64,000 nucleotides of DNA from Caenorhabditis elegans (lineage: Eukaryota > Nematoda > Chromadorea > Rhabditida > Rhabditidae). Numbering within the stretch: position 1 is the stretch's first letter; each line of letters opens with the position of its first letter. The stretch is taken from the NCBI RefSeq assembly GCF_000002985.6, contig NC_003283.11, forward strand, positions 19,779,501 to 19,843,500. The letters run 5' to 3'. The position numbers were made by a program, and so were the translations under genes. The notes under the pieces are model-generated. The model did not search any database. It was given only the letters and a program-made list of their open reading frames with translations, and was not told the origin of the DNA. Below are positions 54,714-64,000 of this stretch, piece by piece.

Positions 54714-55328
54714 GATGAAGTGACAGAAGATTACTTGAACACTATCATCGGGCCTCCTTTTTTTGGAAAAAGACTTTTGGCTTGGGACGCATTCAGATGC
54801 CATATCAGTGATGCAACAAAACGAGTGCTCAAAAATTTGAAAGTGGATACAGCAGTTGTTCCCGGTGGATGCACAAAGTTTGTACAGGTATGATCATCAT
54901 CTGAAACGGTACATAAATTGTTCGCTTAGGCTCCCGACGTTTACTGGAATTCTCCTTTCAAAGCTAGCATTCGTCGAAGTTATGAGGATTGGATGGTGCA
55001 TGGACAGAAAAGCTTCACAAAAAGCAACAACATGCGTCCGCCGTCAATGCTCCAATACTTGGAATGGATTGAAAACGCATGGAATGATCTTCCAAAGGAT
55101 TTGATATTGAAATCCTTTAAAGGATGCGCCTTGACAATCGCTACAGATGGAAGTGAAGATAATCAGATTCACTGTTTTGCACCAAACGGATCGATTCCGT
55201 CGGGTCTGGATCTTCTCAACAGCACGCGTATAGAAAATTCTCTCGTCGACCTCGTGCAGGATATTGGAATCGATGAAAGTCAAGAAGAAGGCAACGAGTC
55301 TGACAATTCTATCATTTCCGTAGGATAA
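54714..55328 (+). pseudogene. DDE transposase C-terminal part (pogo/CENP-B type)
   Basis: Exons 54714-54887 and 54930-55328 with a clean 42-base intron. Motifs: LLAWDAFRCHIS (second catalytic Asp with the H four residues on), VDTAVVPGGCTKFVQ, then APDVYWNSPFK (third Asp in the family's VPGG-T-x3-Q-x-D-x3-N-x-PFK block). An acidic tail ends EGNESDNSIISVG-stop. The first catalytic Asp and the DNA-binding N-terminus are missing on this strand, so it cannot be functional. Followed at 55435-55552 by its terminal repeat. Confidence 0.78.
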
Positions 55329-55434
55329 TTTTTGTTTTTTTTCTGTTGTTTGTTTTTCTTTGATTTTTTTTTTCATTTATGAAAAATTGTTATTTCTACT
55401 CCACCATTAATTGAAACTCCTGAAAACAAAAAAA

Positions 55435-55552
55435 ACTCGTTCGAAAATTAGAGCGGCAGTCTCCAGTAGAACGGCAGTCTCTAATAGAGCTGCAATCGAG
55501 AAGGCTCTGAAAATTAGAGCGGCATGCAGCACTAATAGAGAATATACGGTAA
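55435..55552. mobile_element. Right terminus of the plus-oriented transposon
   Basis: Subterminal AGAGCGGCAGTCTC(C/T)A(G/A)TAGA units, then ACTAATAGAGAATATACGGTA. The same terminal 20-mer ends the miniature element at 32865-33284. Its outer TA joins straight into the reading frame of the minus-strand transposase (GTT-GAT-TA), indicating insertion at a TA. Confidence 0.78.
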
Positions 55553-56126
55553 TCAACGATTTTCTTGGCAAATTCATCAGGCTCTTTTCGACAAGTTGTA
55601 GTAGCTCGTCGTGTACTGAGGTGGTGCCTACGCATGAACTTTTGGAGCCAGCCGGTCGACGCCTGAATGAGAGTTGAATTTCTTTAACAAAGTACGCAGT
55701 TTGCTACCTTGAAGTCATCCTCTCCACAAATTTCTTTAGCTTTTTGTCTGATTAAATTTCTGCTCACACGGAATTTTTTCTCTCGTTGATCCCGAAACCA
55801 GCGAAGCACACTTTCGTCCACGGTTTCGCGTTGGACTGGTCGGCCACCACCTTCTAAACGTTTTGGAGCTGTTTTATTTGTAGATTTCCTATAATTCAAA
55901 TATATAACTAAGCATTCACAAATCAGCATTTTCAAACTTACAACTGAGACTCAATTTTGGTTTTTTGTGCCACCCAGTCTTGAATACACTGTCTGCTGAC
56001 CTTCAGATCTCTTGCTGCTTTGGTTTTGCTGAATTTCGAAGCATATTCAATTGCTTCTAGCTTGAATTTCAGACTGTGAACTTTCCTCGAGCATTTTTGA
56101 GCACCAGTTGTCGAATTGCTTGGCAT
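55553..56126 (-). pseudogene. Transposase N-terminal DNA-binding part (pogo/CENP-B type)
   Basis: Three phased exons, 55942-56126, 55708-55888 and 55553-55662, with introns of 53 and 45 bases. First HTH: KFKLEAIEYASKFSKTKAAR and DLKVSRQCIQDW. Second, CENP-B-like HTH: ESVLRWFRDQREKKFRVSR, FKASTGWLQKFMRRHHLSTR, RATTTCRKEPDEF. The frame is open and well spliced to KKIVDY, where the other element's terminus cuts in. The catalytic DDE part that should follow is absent. Right end of this element at 56280-56406. Confidence 0.78.
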
Positions 56127-56279
56127 TTTCCTTCAAAATTACATTTAAAATTTTAATACAAGGATTTCAAACAAAAAAACCACGTAAAACAATTGAAAAA
56201 TGTTGAAAAAAGTAAATAAACTGAAAAAAATTCAAAAAATAAGCTGAAAAGCAGCGGCGGGTCTCGCAGCGAAAAGGGT

Positions 56280-56406
56280 GCCGCTCTATTAGAGACTGCC
56301 GCTCTATTGGAGACTGCCGCTGTAATTTTCGGAAATGCCTGTTGGGTGCAGCTCTATTAGATACGCCGTTCTATTAGATACGCAGCACTAATAGAGAATA
56401 TACGGT
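56280..56406. mobile_element. Outer terminus of the minus-oriented transposon
   Basis: CCGCTCTATTAGAGACTGCC units in the subterminal region, then ACTAATAGAGAATATACGGTA, the same end as at 55552. Confidence 0.78.
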
Positions 56407-56643
56407 ATGCTGTAACAAAAAGAGTATGGATACGTTGTTCAAATCGTTCAGCTGGATAAAATTTATAAAAATTTTGTTTAATATTAAGGAGAAGACACCT
56501 ATAGCGCCACAGACTATTCCAGCGGCTCTGTTTTAATTTTTTTTTGCACATTTTCGGCTTGTAATTCTTAAACTTTTTTTTGTAGATAACTCAGAAAATA
56601 TGTAAAATTTCAGAAAAAATCCAATAAAGGGCTTCGGCTTAGG

Positions 56644-56659
56644 CCCCCCCCCCCCCCCC
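56644..56659. repeat. Poly(C)/poly(G) tract of 16
   Basis: An uninterrupted run of 16 C on the plus strand, in spacer 5' of the srw gene. On the minus strand this is a G-quadruplex-prone monoG tract. Confidence 0.9.
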
Positions 56660-56941
56660 ACTCAATACCGAATTCAAAAAGTACCGAATTTCACGCTATG
56701 GTTTTTATTATTTATTACTTATACATACATATGTATAATACTTTTGTACTCATATAATAAAACCTATTACGTAATCGGGTTCATACTGCGTATTATAAGT
56801 AAAACTGAAGGTGGCCAAAATATTATTCCCTTTTTAATTTTTGATTTTTTTTTCATGTTTTTCATGTTTTTTCATGTTATTCTCATTATTAATATTATAA
56901 ATACTCTGTCTAACATTGTTCCGCATACTTTTTCATATCAA

Positions 56942-59842
56942 ATGAATAGCTCAAAAGCTACCGACTATGTTGTTCCTGAAGAGTTTCGTGGAGATGCTTG
57001 GCTGACATTTTCCAGCTGGATAAATTCCATCAGTGCATATTTATATCTAACAGATTTTATTATCTCTTTTATTGGAATCTTCCCAAGTCTATTTCATTTC
57101 TGGGTTCTTACGAGAGAATCTATGCGGCATTTAACCACAAATCTATTTCTAATAGGTATGACTCTTTGTGGGATCATCCATATGATTTGTAATATTATTG
57201 AGTTTTGTCCATTGCTCTATAACTATTATTTTAGCTTTGAAATTTCATTTGAGTGGTGGGACCGAAAATTGATAAAAAACTAGTATATTTTGTGTTATTT
57301 CAGTTTTCCATTCGCATCTTACTCTAAAATAGTGTCCAATTATTATTCCTCCATGACAAACGCTGTTGTAACTGGGATGTTGACCTATTTCACTGTTGCC
57401 ATGGCAATTATCAGATTTCTTGTGGTGAAATTTCCATTTGCAAGAAGGTTCGTTCTTTTTGTGAGCCATCATGGCAAGTTTTGGCGGAAAATTCAAATTT
57501 TCTGAGAAAAACTGTAGCGGGAAATTCCAATTTTTGGTAAAAAATTTTGGCGGGAAATTCACATTTTCAGAGAAAAATTTCGGCGTTAAATTTGAAATTT
57601 TCTGAGAAAAAATTTAAGACGGAAAACCCAAAATTTTCTTAGAACATTTTTGGCGGTAAATTCAAATTTTTGGTGAAAAATTTTGGCGGGAAATTCAAAT
57701 TTTCTGTGAAAAATTTTGACGGGAAATTCAGTTTTTCTGAGAAAAATTTTAGCGGGAAATTCAAATTTTTGGTGAAAAATTTTGGCGGGAAATCAAACTC
57801 TGCGAGAAAAATTTTGACGGGAAATTCAAATTTTTGGGGTAAAAATTTGGCGGGAAATTCAAATTTTCTCATAAAAATTTTTAGCGGGAAATTCAAATTT
57901 TCTGAGAAAAATTTTGGCGGAAAATTAAAATTTTATGAAAAAAAAAACATTTTTGTAGGAAATTCAAATTTTTGGTGTAAAATTTTGGCGGAAAATTCAA
58001 ATTTTATGAAAAAAAACATTTTTGTAGGAAATTCAAATTTCTTTTAAAAAATTTTTGACTGAAAATTCAAATTTTCTGAGAAAATTTTTGGCGAGAATTC
58101 AAACTCTGCGAGAAAAATTTTGTCGGGAAATTCACCTTTTCAAAGAAAAATTTTGGCGTTAAATTTGAAATTTTCTGAGAAAAAATTTAAGACGGAAAAC
58201 CCTAAATTTTCTTAGAACATTTTTGGCTGTAAATTCAAATTTTCTGTGAAAAATTTTGACGGGAAATTCAATTTTTCTGAGAAAAATTTTAGCGGGAAAT
58301 TCAAATTTTTGGTGAAAAATTTTGGCGGGAAATTCAATTTTTTGAGAAACTATTTGGCGGGAAATTCAAACTTTAAAAAAAAAAAGAGAAAACATTTGCC
58401 TGAAAATTAAAACTTTTAAAATGCTCATACAATTTCCAGCATGCAACGTCTTATCTACTCCAAAAGTGGGCTGAAAATCCTACTGCCCATCATCATTCTA
58501 ATATTACCCCTCTGGATAGCTGAAATATCTAGTACAAACATAGTTGAGACAGGCATCTGGGTCCCTGGTCCAAATTGTGATATATTCGCTGAAAATTATA
58601 CAGAAAAAATGTATACCGTTGAGACATCTATTACATTTGGAATCGACGATTTCTATTGGATTGTCTATTACATATATGCCGTGATTTTCCAGTTTATTCC
58701 ATCAATCTTACTTCCAATCTCTACAGTTTTGTTGATAATTGAGTTGAAGAAAAATAAAAAGACAAAGACCTGGACCAGTAAGAGTCAGGATAGATCTACG
58801 AAGCTTGTAGTTTATATGACAATTTCCTTTATTATGGCCAATGCTCCTTATAGTTTGATATATAGTTTGTCATTTATGCTGTCAGCCTATGCAAGGTAGG
58901 TAGGTTTCTTGAAAATTGGACAGGTTGGGTTTTTTGCAAATTAAAATGTACTAGGGGTTGACGGCAAACAATTTTTCCGGCAAATAAGCAAATTGCCGGA
59001 ATTGAAATTTCTGGAAAACCGCCAAATCTGCAAATTGCCGGAATTGAAAATTCCCGGCAAATCAGCAAACCGGCAAGTGGACGATTTGCCGTATTTACCG
59101 GAAAACTTTTGGCAAATTGCGGTTTTCCACATTTTTTTTGTTGAAAATTTCAGAATTTTAAATATAATCAAAAATTGTACGCATCCTATAAATGCTCCTT
59201 ACATCTATTTTAAAACGTAAGCAAATTTTATGGAACTATCTCGAGAAAATAAATGGAAAAACATTTCAAAATAGCACAGTTTTAAGTGTTTCCGTCTTAT
59301 AAAAATTCCTTTGAATACTTCCGGCAAATTGGAATCCGGCAAATCGGCAAACCGGTAAATTGCCAGAGTTGAAAATTTCCGGCAGATTGGCAAAACGGCA
59401 ATTTGCCGGAATTGAAAACTTCCGGCAAATCGGCAAGCCTGCAATTCGCCTAAAAAAGTTTTCAGCAAATCGAAAAACCGGTAAATTACCGATATTGAAA
59501 ATTTCAGGCAAATCGGCAAAACGGCAATTTGCCGGAATTGAAAATTTCCGACACTTTGTCAAACTGGCAAATTGCCGATTTGCCGAACGGAACTCGCCAA
59601 CCATTCCCTGAAGTGAATAGCAAAACTTTAAAATCAGATACAAAATTTACAGAATGATAATATCCCAATTATCAGTAATTGCATATCTTTTAACAACTCT
59701 AAACGTAGCCACTCATTGGCTGTTATGTTATTTCATGTCTACACAATACCGGAATACTGCCAGAGAAATACTTGGGAAGAACAATATTGATTCGACGGTG
59801 ATGGTGATAAGCTATCAGACTTCGAGAGCAAAAATGTTTTAA
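56942..59842 (+). CDS. Serpentine receptor class W (SRW) GPCR
   Basis: Five exons: 56942-57282, 57304-57447, 58440-58895, 59154-59216, 59653-59842. All are GT/AG, each junction is phase 2, and they close on TAA: 397 residues. N-glycosylated N-terminus MNSSKATDYVV. TM1 ISFIGIFPSLFHFWVLTR, with RESMRHLTTNLFLIGMTLCG into TM2. EWWDRKLIKNYFPFASYSKI is the conserved region before TM3. TVAMAIIRFLVVKFPFARRS (TM3 and loop) and STKLVVYMTISFIMANAPYS (TM6) carry SRW signatures. TM7 ends NVATHWLLCYFMSTQYRNTA. SRW receptors are the nematode chemoreceptors closest to neuropeptide (FMRFamide) GPCRs; the ligand is unknown. Donor 1 (CTA/GTATAT) is weak but preserves WWDRKLIKNYF. Introns 2 to 4 are filled with satellites. 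Confidence 0.87.
57475..58400. repeat. GGCGGGAAATTCAAATTTT repeat in the second srw intron
   Basis: About 27 units, GGCGGGAAATTC sense to the gene. Larger blocks are duplicated: TTTAAGACGGAAAACCC(A/T)AAATTTTC at about 57612 and 58187, with shared neighbours. Confidence 0.92.
58960..59600. repeat. CCGGCAAATCGGC satellite in srw introns 3 and 4
   Basis: 58960-59110 (intron 3) and 59315-59600 (intron 4) hold TTTCCGGCAAATCGGCAAAC and GGCAATTTGCCGGAATTGAAA units, antisense to the orientation seen at 16165-18010. The small exon 4 (59154-59216) is flanked by both. Confidence 0.88.
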
Positions 59843-59902
59843 GATTTATCGGTTTATGAATTTTTTTTCAATGTAAACTATATAATGTGCAATTTAGAAT
59901 TA

Positions 59903-61972
59903 TTAGAATTGAGTCTCCAATCCAATCTGTGGCGCAATCGACGTTGTCTCTTGTCTATTAAACACAATTCTAGTAAATTTAATGCAACTGAACGACTTCA
60001 ACAAAGTATCCATATTTCGCTTGTTACAACTGATATATGATATTTGAACAATTTGTGGAATAACAACAATATCCAAAAACATCATAAGAACAACTAATTC
60101 CTCAAACGCTTGCTCCTTCGTCCTGCTATTCACAGGGAATTTATCAATGAACATGAAAACATAGTATTAGTAAAGATAATGATTCAAAATACATGTTCAG
60201 TATGGTTAAAATTATCATTAGCACTTATTAGCCGTTTTGGACGTGGACTATTTGGCTCATGTTTATCAAGCACTGAGTGAACATCTTCATGGAATAATTT
60301 CTCACTAAAAGTGATGGGATTATTTTGATTGTTGTTTCTAATTTTATATAACAATACTTGCATAGTACAAATACAAACTTCGTTTTACTTGCTGATTTCT
60401 CAATCATAAATTAGAAGCCCAACACTATAAATGTCGGGTATCACATGAGGTTGGCCATGTAGATTGTTTGAACGAAGAGGCCACCAGTAAAGTTTGTTAA
60501 TTTATTTATGATACATATATCCACTTCTAAATAACACTAGACTTAATTATCTATCTTTCATTCCGAGGACTAAATGGACCAATATATGCTTCAATCACTC
60601 CTATAGGCAATTGTTAAAAAGTACAAAATAGTGTGGTTACAAAGTTCTCAATTATAACATCTCCCCATGACTGAAAAAATTAAATTTTTTTTAAATTTTG
60701 ACTGCACATGATGTGCACTTATCGTAAACATACACGATGCACCCGTTCCATTCCCAGCGGCTTCACAGGAATCAAAAACTCGGGCGCCATATTTAATTGG
60801 CCTCAACAATTGTGTTTAGCTACAGTAGTTTTTCCGGAATAGTTATACTAAATTTAAAATTATTTAAAACAAGAGTGTGGAAGCATCTACTTGACAGTAT
60901 ATATTAACCATTACTTTAAGCTCTGGGTGGTGTAGAACAAACTCCAGAAGGAATGGTGTAAAAAGCTGATTCTATAGTTACTCGTTTTTCTAAACAACCG
61001 CGGGGGCCTGGGATGCCAGAGTTATGTTGCAATAAGGTGACAAGTTGGTGACATGCTACCACTAATATAAAATCTTAGAATTGTCCGAAAAAGTTTTGGG
61101 AATAATTCGAAAAAAAGTACAAAAACTTATGGGACGACCTGATATATAGTTGCGGTTTGTTCTGTTGAACCGACGGAAGATTGGAAAACTTTCTAACGCT
61201 GAACATTATGGGAACGTATAGCAAGGCCGAGAGTATGAATATGATATTAAAGCTTATGTATATTATCTAAAATTAACTCAAAATTAATTTCTTTTGATTT
61301 CTTTAAAGTTAGCCTACCGATCGTATCTTAATTTCATTTATGTTCCAAAACCGAACTCCGAACGCATTCAATGTCAGAATTGACTGAACAATGAATATCA
61401 CTAAATACATATATCTAACATGTTTTATCTGATACTTTTGCGCCGATATCACAAATTTCTCAGTTGATGGGAAAAAGTAAATGGTGAATTTCTCAATAGC
61501 CAGTAGAATAATCAATATGTAAAATACCTGAATGATAATTGAAAGTGACCACCATATTATTAAATTGAACATTGAGAAGTAGTAGGACCACTCTCTGAAA
61601 TTCTCATAGTTTTTAGTTTAAAAACAAACATTGCGTTTTACGATGAAGCATTCAAGTCCGATCCAAGTGAGAACCCAAGAATGAGAGAGATCAGTGAAAT
61701 TGCAGAAAAGATGTACACAGTCTGCACCATATTGAAAAAATGAGTGATTGTCGGGAATAGGACGTTCTGGAAATTAAAAATTTAAATTTCACAGACACAA
61801 TATTCCACTTGAGACTCACCCGTTGGTCACGTTTTCGGTTCACTTTATAGACGTATAAATAAAAAGGGAATACGAAAAAATGAGAACTGATTGAAAAGAT
61901 GAAAATCAGAATCATCATCCATCCAATAGTAATTAGCCAGATTGGAGGATCACCGTTTAGGCTATCAAACAT
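59903..61972 (-). pseudogene. srz-class chemoreceptor interrupted in its fourth exon
   Basis: Exons on the minus strand: 61820-61972 (TM1, ISSHFFVFPFYLYVYKVNRK), 61642-61766, 61318-61594 (ILLAIEKFTIYFFPSTEKF, the SRZ AI-x-KF-x-YFFPSTEK hallmark) and 61146-61266 (ILSALLYVPIMFSVRKFSNL), phases consistent. The exon stops being receptor-like after NKPQLYI at about 61146, where a transposon-like end CAGGTCGTCCCATAAG begins. A C-terminal piece, IPQIVQISYISCNKRNMDT with a tail to the stop at 59903, lies about 1 kb on (59903-60127), matching the SRZ end. The TM6 region between is missing or replaced. Rapidly evolving nematode chemoreceptor family; this copy is probably disrupted. Confidence 0.6.
60150..61145. 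mobile_element. Probable insertion in the srz gene (one end visible)
   Basis: On the minus strand the sequence CAGGTCGTCCCATAAGTTTT starts where the srz exon is cut, next to TATATA, in the style of a mariner-type end. I could not find the opposite end or any transposase. The region has no receptor homology. Confidence 0.3.
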
Positions 61973-62221
61973 TTGGAAAGCGAATTGACTGATGTGATGT
62001 GAAAATTGTAGCTTATCACAGGAGTTTCACCTGCTTCGAATTGCGAGCTTTGGTTTTTATTGTCACGTGGTTCAACTTTGAGTAATTGAAGTGAAAGTGT
62101 GCTTACAAATTGTTCTAGATCTCAACACGGGATGTAAAAGCGTAACGAAACTGAAGTTATTTCAAAACCAAGATTAGGAGGCGTCAATCTCGAGATCTAT
62201 CCACAAAAGTGAATTTTGCAG

Positions 62222-62470
62222 GTTTCAATCTGTCTTTGTAGCTTTTCGATATTCAGCTGTTGTTTCAATATTTGCATGTGCTTGGTTTTCGACAGATAAA
62301 AGTCTAAAGGAGCTGAAAAGTTTTCTAATTTTGAGACAGCTGCAAGATTTGTCCAAGTTTTCTAATATATGTAGTTGATTCAACAGTTGCAAAATCCGTT
62401 TCGCAAAATTGAAAATTGGAGTTGGAGCCACAGTTTGAATACTTCTACGATTAAGAGTTGGAGCTTTGTA
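62222..62470 (-). other. Possible coding remnant, unresolved
   Basis: One minus-strand frame reads APTPIFNFAKRILQLLNQLH. Another, after TTGCAG or TTTTCAG acceptors, reads LSKTKHMQILKQQLNIEKLQ then RQIETCKIHFCG-stop, which is coiled-coil-like. I could not join them in phase or find a start. It may be a decayed exon. Confidence 0.25.
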
Positions 62471-62602
62471 GAAATCGATCCCGAACCTTAAGTTATAAAA
62501 AAATAATTACTTATTTGAAATTTTATTGTTAAATACTATCCAAAGGAAAAAGGAACCCAATAAGTACAATGTGAAAATGAGAAAAAAAGCAAAATAATAT
62601 CA

Positions 62603-63040
62603 TTAAAGGTGGAGTAGCGCCAGTGGGGATTTTGCTATAATGCACTAATAATGATCCAAAACAACCAAATATCAAAATAAAACACTCCAAAAAATTAAAA
62701 AATTTCATAATTTCCGGTCAAAGTTTTGGCAAATTGGCAAAATTTTGAAAAATATGTGCTTTTGAGGAAATTTAAAGAAATTTCGCATGCTCCGACCCCT
62801 ACAATGTTTTAATACAATTAATTTAAACATAATTAAAGTATAAAAACGTCGAAAAAAAAATTTTTTTTTTGGTCGATTTCCATAATTATGAGTGGCAAAA
62901 ACTGAGTAATTGCCACTTTTTGACAGTAAATGAAAATTTTTCAAAATTTTTTTTGACAAGTCTTATCATGATATTTGGTCATTTTGGGACCAAAGGAGTG
63001 GTTTTTAACAACTTCCCCACTGGCGCTACTCCACCTTTAA
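62603..63040. mobile_element. TAAAGGTGGAGTAGC palindromic DNA element, 440 bp
   Basis: TTAAAGGTGGAGTAGCGCCA and its complement TGGCGCTACTCCACCTTTAA mark the ends. The inside is partly inverted (AATATCAAAATAAAAC / TCTTATCATGATATTTGG). Same family as 37163-37902 and 29256-29510. Confidence 0.88.
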
Positions 63041-63131
63041 GATTAAGGATTTTATCAAAGGAATATAAAATGTGTATATTTCAATTACGTATGATGAATT
63101 TTTAATTAGGTGTGTATTTTCAATTTTTCGA

Positions 63132-63454
63132 CTACGATGGATATTTTTGGAATAGAAGTAAGAGTTCACGTAATTTGTCGTTGTCATGTGCTCTAGCCCG
63201 TAAAAAATATCCGTAGTTTCTAACTAGAAATCTAAGATCCGAATCAAACGCGTCCCAGAACTCCTTGAAGCGGGTAGCAATTCTTTGTTGTTTCCATATC
63301 TCCTGAAAAATGTTATATATTTTTGAGGATTTGAGAATTCACTTACAAATTCCAATACCCGCGTATTGAATTTTTTCTCCAATAGATTTGTTTTTGTCTT
63401 CGTACGAGACCAATGGCTCATGTATGTTCCTTCCCTCTTGTTTCCTTTTTTAGC
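63132..63454 (-). CDS. Unidentified gene, last two exons (5' part not found)
   Basis: Exons 63347-63454 and 63132-63302 join in phase 0 through a clean 44-base intron and end in TAG: 93 codons. The upstream exon begins at an acceptor (GTTTTCAG) and is open, AKKGNKREGTYMSHWSRTKT, so at least one earlier exon lies to the right, perhaps outside the window. The second exon gives KQQRIATRFKEFWDAFDSDL, NYGYFLRARAHDNDKL, LLLLFQKYPS: amphipathic, Arg/Phe-rich and probably helical. No family recognised. If ATG inside the exon (MSHWSRTK) is the start, the protein has 82 residues. Confidence 0.5.
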
Positions 63455-64000
63455 CTGAAAACTGCTTCTTAAGTGAACTAATCAAAATAGTATTTAATTC
63501 TAGAGTATCACACAATAAAAAACAAAAAACGATCAATTTGGTACTTCAGAATGCTTGACTAGTTGAGAAAGATGGACTAGAGCCAATTGGGACAAAACTG
63601 AATTCCATAGTATTGTATTTTTTAATCGAGTTGGGTCATAAAATGAATGAATTAGAACGCAGAGCCTAATGTTTAATTTTAAAAAAGAAAGGAAAATAAT
63701 TAAGTGTACAAGAAGGGAAAACAAGAATGGGACTAAATATAGTTCAGGGGTAATGTTTTTTTTTAAATTTGTATTCAAAAATTATTTAATATCCTAATGA
63801 AACTTCTGAAAAAATCAGAGAATTTGATGTTTCGAGTCAGAAAGCAGTGAAAACTGAGCTTGCACAAATTTTTTTGGCGGTTCAAAACTTCGAAAAAATT
63901 ACAAATCTCAAATTTTGCTTGTTTTTCTGTATCGCATCTGCCCAAAATGGACTAATTTGGAATTATCATTCTTTATGACATATTTTGGTAGTTTATCTCA
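63455..64000. other. Window end, no supported feature
   Basis: AT-rich sequence. A hydrophobic minus-strand ORF near 63533-63778 has no splice context or family signature. Upstream exons of the preceding gene may be here but I cannot place them. Confidence 0.35.

Noticed and set aside
62225-62431. 68-residue minus-strand ORF as a complete gene
   Set aside because: A competing frame with coiled-coil character overlaps it and neither joins a start in phase; listed only as an unresolved remnant.

Overview
The window looks like a nematode chromosome arm, almost certainly Caenorhabditis and most likely C. elegans. Evidence: short phased introns ending in TTTTCAG, eight interstitial arrays of the nematode telomere hexamer TTAGGC, worm-specific chemoreceptor families (SRT, SRW, SRZ and an SRG-like exon), C-type lectins, a beta-type insulin-like peptide without a C-peptide, and many palindromic DNA elements. 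The mix of srt/srw/srz genes suggests chromosome V, but that is inference.

Layout. 0.6-6.5 kb: an srt array with one intact gene, one copy cut by a stop codon and two fragments. 7-11.8 kb: three C-type lectin loci (one intact, two broken) separated by hAT-like and palindromic miniature elements. 13.2-15.5 kb (-): a 735-residue secreted helical protein with a WSN-like N-terminus. 16.0 kb: a lone chemoreceptor first exon, then about 1.8 kb of higher-order satellite and a short repeat holding strong heat-shock elements. 18.5-21.6 kb (-): a ten-exon secreted protein with three cysteine-rich modules. 22.3-35.6 kb: no convincing gene, but many inverted repeats and satellites. 35.9-36.6 kb: the insulin-like gene with a compact promoter. 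41.1-42.7 kb (-): a gene of tiny exons repeating a TPLPTD motif. 43.3-50.6 kb (-): a 1042-residue tandem S28 serine peptidase whose first domain has lost catalytic Ser and His. 53.2-56.4 kb: an srw fragment followed by two converging pieces of a pogo/CENP-B-type transposon. 56.9-59.8 kb: an intact srw receptor. 59.9-62.0 kb (-): an interrupted srz receptor. 63.1-63.5 kb (-): two terminal exons of an unidentified gene.

The genes do not form a pathway. This is an environment-facing arm region (chemoreception, lectins, secreted proteins, extracellular peptidase, a peptide hormone) under heavy duplication, gene death and transposon insertion. Exon models were accepted only when splice sites and reading phase agreed across every junction; family names rest on motif recognition without database searches.
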